Source: Limisphaerales bacterium
GTDB lineage: Bacteria > Verrucomicrobiota > Verrucomicrobiia > Limisphaerales > UBA11358
Assembly: GCA_003455565.1 (NCBI GenBank)
Contig: DMQW01000245.1
Location: 4,433 to 12,645, forward strand
Direction: 5' to 3'
Length of the DNA: 8,213 nucleotides
In this document: piece by piece, positions 6,174 to 8,213 of the stretch
Layout: each line of letters opens with the position of its first letter
How positions within the stretch are numbered: the first letter of the stretch is position 1
Notes under the pieces: model-generated
Told to the model about the DNA's origin: nothing
Seen by the model: the letters and a program-made list of their open reading frames with translations, nothing else
The model's database searches: none
Program-made: the position numbers and the translations under genes

Positions 6174-6784
6174 TTGCCGTTTTCGGTGACGATGTTGACG
6201 ATCTCGGCGGCGGCGCGCTCCATGTCGAGCACGATTTTGTTCACGCGACTGACGAGATAGTTGTAGCCCGCGTGCGCCGGAATGGCCACGGCGATGCCGG
6301 CGGCGGCGCAAATGAGCGATTGCCAGATGCCGTGAGAAAGCAACTGGATGTTGGCATACAAACCAGATTCCTGCACCTGGCCAAATATTTCTATGAAGCC
6401 GATGATCGTTCCGAACAAGCCAAGCAGCGGCGCGATCTGTGCGATGGTGGCGAGGAGATTTAATTTTTCTTCCAAACGCGGAACTTCAGTGAGGCCGGCT
6501 TCCTCGACGGCTTCGCGGACGCGCTCGCGGCCTTTGTCGCGGTTGACAATCGCGGCCTTGACGAGGCGCGCCACCGGGCCGGGCGTGGCGTCGCAGATGG
6601 AAATCGCCTCGACGACGTTCTCGCGCTTGAGGACGGTGCGGACGCCGTTGAGAAACTCGGCGGAGTTGATCTGCGAACGATGGCAGAACAACGCGCGTTC
6701 GATGAACACGACCAGCGCGGTCGCGGCGGCAAGCAGGATGAGCCAGATGACTGGCCCGCCGTTGGCTAAAAGTGTCGGCAACAT
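6170..6784 (-). CDS. exbB: ExbB/TolQ/MotA-family motor subunit with altered channel residues
   Basis: 204 residues with the three-helix ExbB layout: helix 1 at about 10-28, helix 2 at about 108-132 (APLLGLFGTIIGF), helix 3 at about 152-177 (GIAVAIPAHAGYN). A cytoplasmic segment lies between helices 1 and 2. It forms a pentamer around the ExbD helices and harvests the proton gradient in well-studied members. Thr126 in GLFGT matches E. coli Thr148. The two polar residues in helix 3 that match E. coli Glu176 and Thr181 are Gln155 and Ala160. The ATG at 6784 is the first gene start of the minus-strand operon and sits six bases after a good -10 box, with no ribosome site. Family identity is clear; whether it still conducts protons is not. 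Confidence 0.9.
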   Translation of the reverse strand: MLPTLLANGGPVIWLILLAAATALVVFIERALFCHRSQINSAEFLNGVRTVLKRENVVEAISICDATPGPVARLVKAAIVNRDKGRERVREAVEEAGLTEVPRLEEKLNLLATIAQIAPLLGLFGTIIGFIEIFGQVQESGLYANIQLLSHGIWQSLICAAAGIAVAIPAHAGYNYLVSRVNKIVLDMERAAAEIVNIVTENGK

Positions 6785-6790
6785 GCGCCT

Positions 6791-6818
6791 GTTATACGGT
6801 TCACGGTGAAAAGTTCAA
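6791..6818 (-). promoter_or_regulatory. candidate promoter of the exbB operon (possibly leaderless)
   Basis: On the minus strand, TTGAAC (6813-6818) and TATAAC (6791-6796) are 16 bases apart and match the sigma-70-type consensus TTGACA and TATAAT at 4 and 5 of 6 bases. Only six bases (AGGCGC) separate the -10 box from the exbB ATG, so transcription would begin at or next to the start codon. Confidence 0.55.
6800..6810. promoter_or_regulatory. small palindrome in the exbB promoter spacer, possible operator
   Basis: TTCACGGTGAA is a perfect 5-bp-arm palindrome around one G and lies wholly between the -35 and -10 boxes of the candidate exbB promoter. That location suits a repressor site, but the motif is short and no regulator gene is nearby. 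It does not match a Fur box that I can recognise. Confidence 0.25.
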
Positions 6819-6840
6819 AGCGCAAAGTTCGTGGAAGAAT

Positions 6841-6924
6841 CCAGAAGTTAGGAACTAAAATTCAGAAAGCAGCAGATAAAGGCCGGCCAATTTATTCTTC
6901 TTCCTAAATTCTGGCTTCTGAATT
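6841..6924. repeat. two interleaved inverted repeats around GGCCGGCC
   Basis: CCAGAAGTTAGGAA (6841-6854) is the reverse complement of 6901-6914 at 13 of 14 bases. AATTCAGAAAGC (6859-6870) is the reverse complement of 6914-6924 with one extra base. The 8-base palindrome GGCCGGCC lies between at 6881-6888. The right arms are in the same order as the left ones, so both stems cannot nest in one simple hairpin. CAGAA-type units recur throughout, so slippage-made repeats are possible. Confidence 0.4.
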
Positions 6925-6950
6925 CTGACTCCAGTATTCTCAAAACCATT

Positions 6951-7565
6951 ATGGCTATTGCAGACGAAAATGTTCTCGTTTTTCCTCGTTCGCTCTTCGA
7001 GCAGCTTGGGGGTTTTCAAGGTTTCAACTCTCATGTGAATCGCTATTTACCAGTGATTCTCAATATCAAAAACAACCGTTTCATGGCCCGTTCCCAGGCT
7101 GAAACAAATCCAGACTTCAAACAGATTATTCCGTATGTGGTGATCACTGATGGAAAAAATGTGCTTCATTATGTTCGCGGCAAGAAGGCTGGCGAGCAAC
7201 GTTTGGTCGCGAAAGGGTCGGTTGGCATCGGCGGACACATCAATGACGAAGATCACACACTCTTTGCCTTCGGCATGCAGGCGTTTCAAGATGCTGTTAA
7301 AAGAGAAGTATGCGAAGAGCTTGCTATTCAAGGTGAATTTAACGCACGACCCGTTGGCCTGATCAACGACGATTCCACTGAAGTCGGTCGAGTTCACTTT
7401 GGCATTGTGCATGTGTTGTTTTGCACGCCGGAACAGGTAAAGAAAAACGAGCAGGTTATCACGCAAGTTGAATTTATTCCTATTGATGAGCTTAAGGTGA
7501 AACGCGAACAGATGGAGTCTTGGTCGCAGCTTTGTCTCGATAATCTTGATGCGCTGCTGAAGTAA
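6951..7565 (+). CDS. Nudix-family hydrolase (predicted phosphoesterase type)
   Basis: 204 residues, soluble. The N-terminal part has VLVFPRSLFEQLGGFQGF (8-25), a signature I associate with the MutT-like predicted phosphoesterase group COG4112. GSVGIGGHIN (89-98) and AVKREVCEELAI (115-126) supply the glycine loop and the REVxEE core of the Nudix box; the metal-binding glutamates would be Glu119, Glu122 and Glu123. Between them is a spacer (about 99-114) that breaks the standard GX5EX7REUXEE spacing, and the usual first Glu is Gln110. The C-terminal section carries VEFIPIDEL and an LDALLK ending. The likely reaction is cleavage of a nucleoside-diphosphate-linked compound, substrate unknown. Base composition is visibly more AT-rich than the E2-E3 and exb genes. 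No ribosome site is seen before the ATG. Confidence 0.85.
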   Translation: MAIADENVLVFPRSLFEQLGGFQGFNSHVNRYLPVILNIKNNRFMARSQAETNPDFKQIIPYVVITDGKNVLHYVRGKKAGEQRLVAKGSVGIGGHINDEDHTLFAFGMQAFQDAVKREVCEELAIQGEFNARPVGLINDDSTEVGRVHFGIVHVLFCTPEQVKKNEQVITQVEFIPIDELKVKREQMESWSQLCLDNLDALLK

Positions 7566-7635
7566 ATCGCGTTTGTGCACGGTGTTTTGAAATTGCAATT
7601 CGCCAAGAAATTTCTCGCAACCGGCCAAAACTAAT

Positions 7636-7641
7636 TACAAT
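7636..7641 (+). promoter_or_regulatory. candidate -10 box for hpt
   Basis: TACAAT matches TATAAT at 5 of 6 bases and ends 7 bases before the hpt ATG. Upstream, no good -35 box is seen (TTTCTC at 7611-7616 is poor and 19 bases away). As with exbB, the distance suggests a start at or next to the ATG and no ribosome site. Confidence 0.35.
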
Positions 7642-7648
7642 TCATCAC

Positions 7649-8213
7649 ATGGCCGTCACCAAAAAAAATGTCCCGCCGCACTGGCGCAAGGAGGTCGAGC
7701 GCGTGCTCATCACCGATGAGCAGATCGCCCGCCGCATTAAAATTCTGGCGCGCGAAATTGAACGCGATTTTCGTGGACGCGAAATGGTCGTCGTCTCGCT
7801 CTTGAGCGGCACGGTGATGTTTCTCGCCGATTTGATCCGGCATCTGAACCTGCCGCTGCGCCTTGATTTTATCGGCGTTTCCAGCTACGGCGCGGGCACG
7901 GAATCCGGCGAACTCGTTTTCACCAAGGAACTGCGCCTCGACGTGCACGGTCGCGACGTGCTGCTCGTGGACGACATCCTCGACACCGGCAAAACCTTGA
8001 GCCGCGTGCTGCCGAAACTCCGCCTGCTCAAGCCGCGCCGCATCAAAACCTGCGTGCTGCTGGACAAGCCCGCGCGGCGCACGGAAAAAATTAAGGCTGA
8101 TTACATTGGCTTTAAAATTCCTGATTATTTTGTCATCGGTTACGGGCTTGATTTTGCCGAGCGTTATCGCAATCTCCCGTTCGTCGGCGTGCTGCATCCG
8201 CACATTTACAAGG
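7649..8213 (+). CDS. hpt: hypoxanthine phosphoribosyltransferase, 3' end outside the window
   Basis: 188 complete codons are visible and the frame is still open at the window end, so the gene is partial, though bacterial members are ~180-190 residues and little can be missing. It joins hypoxanthine or guanine to PRPP to give IMP or GMP in purine salvage, in the cytoplasm. Visible parts: ITDEQIARRI near the N-terminus; LLSGTVMFLADL (51-62), the pyrophosphate loop; FIGVSSYG (74-81); the PRPP-binding motif VLLVDDILDTGKT (104-116); LLDKPARR with the purine-contact lysine; and a C-terminal YFVIGYGLDFAERYRNLPFVGVL typical of the family. The ATG at 7649 gives a normal N-terminus. It lies 83 bases after the Nudix gene on the same strand, so it may have its own promoter. 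Confidence 0.94.
   Translation, partial: MAVTKKNVPPHWRKEVERVLITDEQIARRIKILAREIERDFRGREMVVVSLLSGTVMFLADLIRHLNLPLRLDFIGVSSYGAGTESGELVFTKELRLDVHGRDVLLVDDILDTGKTLSRVLPKLRLLKPRRIKTCVLLDKPARRTEKIKADYIGFKIPDYFVIGYGLDFAERYRNLPFVGVLHPHIYK

Noticed and set aside
7631..8203. 190-residue minus-strand frame at the right end
   Set aside because: It lies antisense to hpt, whose PRPP-binding motif and family C-terminus are clear on the + strand.

Overview
The window is a bacterial chromosome segment whose gene content and style fit Verrucomicrobiota of the Pedosphaera/Limisphaerales type. That placement is an inference: starts lack Shine-Dalgarno sequences, small ExbB/ExbD/TonB operons are typical there, and I recall attC-like repeats of this kind whose translation reads NQSSEPTAV from such genomes. 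No marker gene fixes the taxonomy.

Region 1 (1-1090, + strand) looks like the edge of an integron gene-cassette array. Two copies of a ~60-base repeat end in the integrase core GTTAGGC or GTTCGGC. The one complete copy (465-562) has the layout of an attC site: R'' GCCTAAC, L'' carrying one extra base, L', and R'. Each repeat is followed within about 20 bases by a start codon. The two cassette genes encode a signal-anchored, lipocalin-like protein (74-460) and a three-helix membrane protein (575-1063), neither of which I can name. After the second gene only a remnant attC is seen. No integron integrase lies in the window, so this may be the end of a longer array or a cluster of attC sites lacking an integrase.

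Region 2 (1127-1225) lies between the convergent cassettes and the minus-strand genes. It holds two strong inverted repeats that could separate the two transcription units.

Region 3 (1241-6784, - strand) reads from right to left: exbB, exbD, a TonB-like protein, a ROK-family sugar kinase resembling polyphosphate glucokinase, and a 74-residue membrane zinc-ribbon protein. These five genes overlap by 4 bases or are 2 bases apart, so they form one coupled operon. After a 103-base gap come the E2 (dihydrolipoyl acyltransferase) and E3 (dihydrolipoyl dehydrogenase) genes of a 2-oxoacid dehydrogenase complex, most likely pyruvate dehydrogenase, without an E1 gene. The ExbB/ExbD pair is unusual: the polar residues that carry protons in the well-studied homologues (ExbB Glu176 and Thr181, ExbD Asp25 in E. 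coli numbering) appear as Gln, Ala and Ala. A good -35/-10 pair ends only six bases before the exbB ATG, suggesting a leaderless transcript.

Region 4 (6785-8213) holds a divergent promoter region with repeats, then on the + strand a Nudix-family hydrolase (6951-7565) and a hypoxanthine phosphoribosyltransferase gene cut by the window end (7649-8213).
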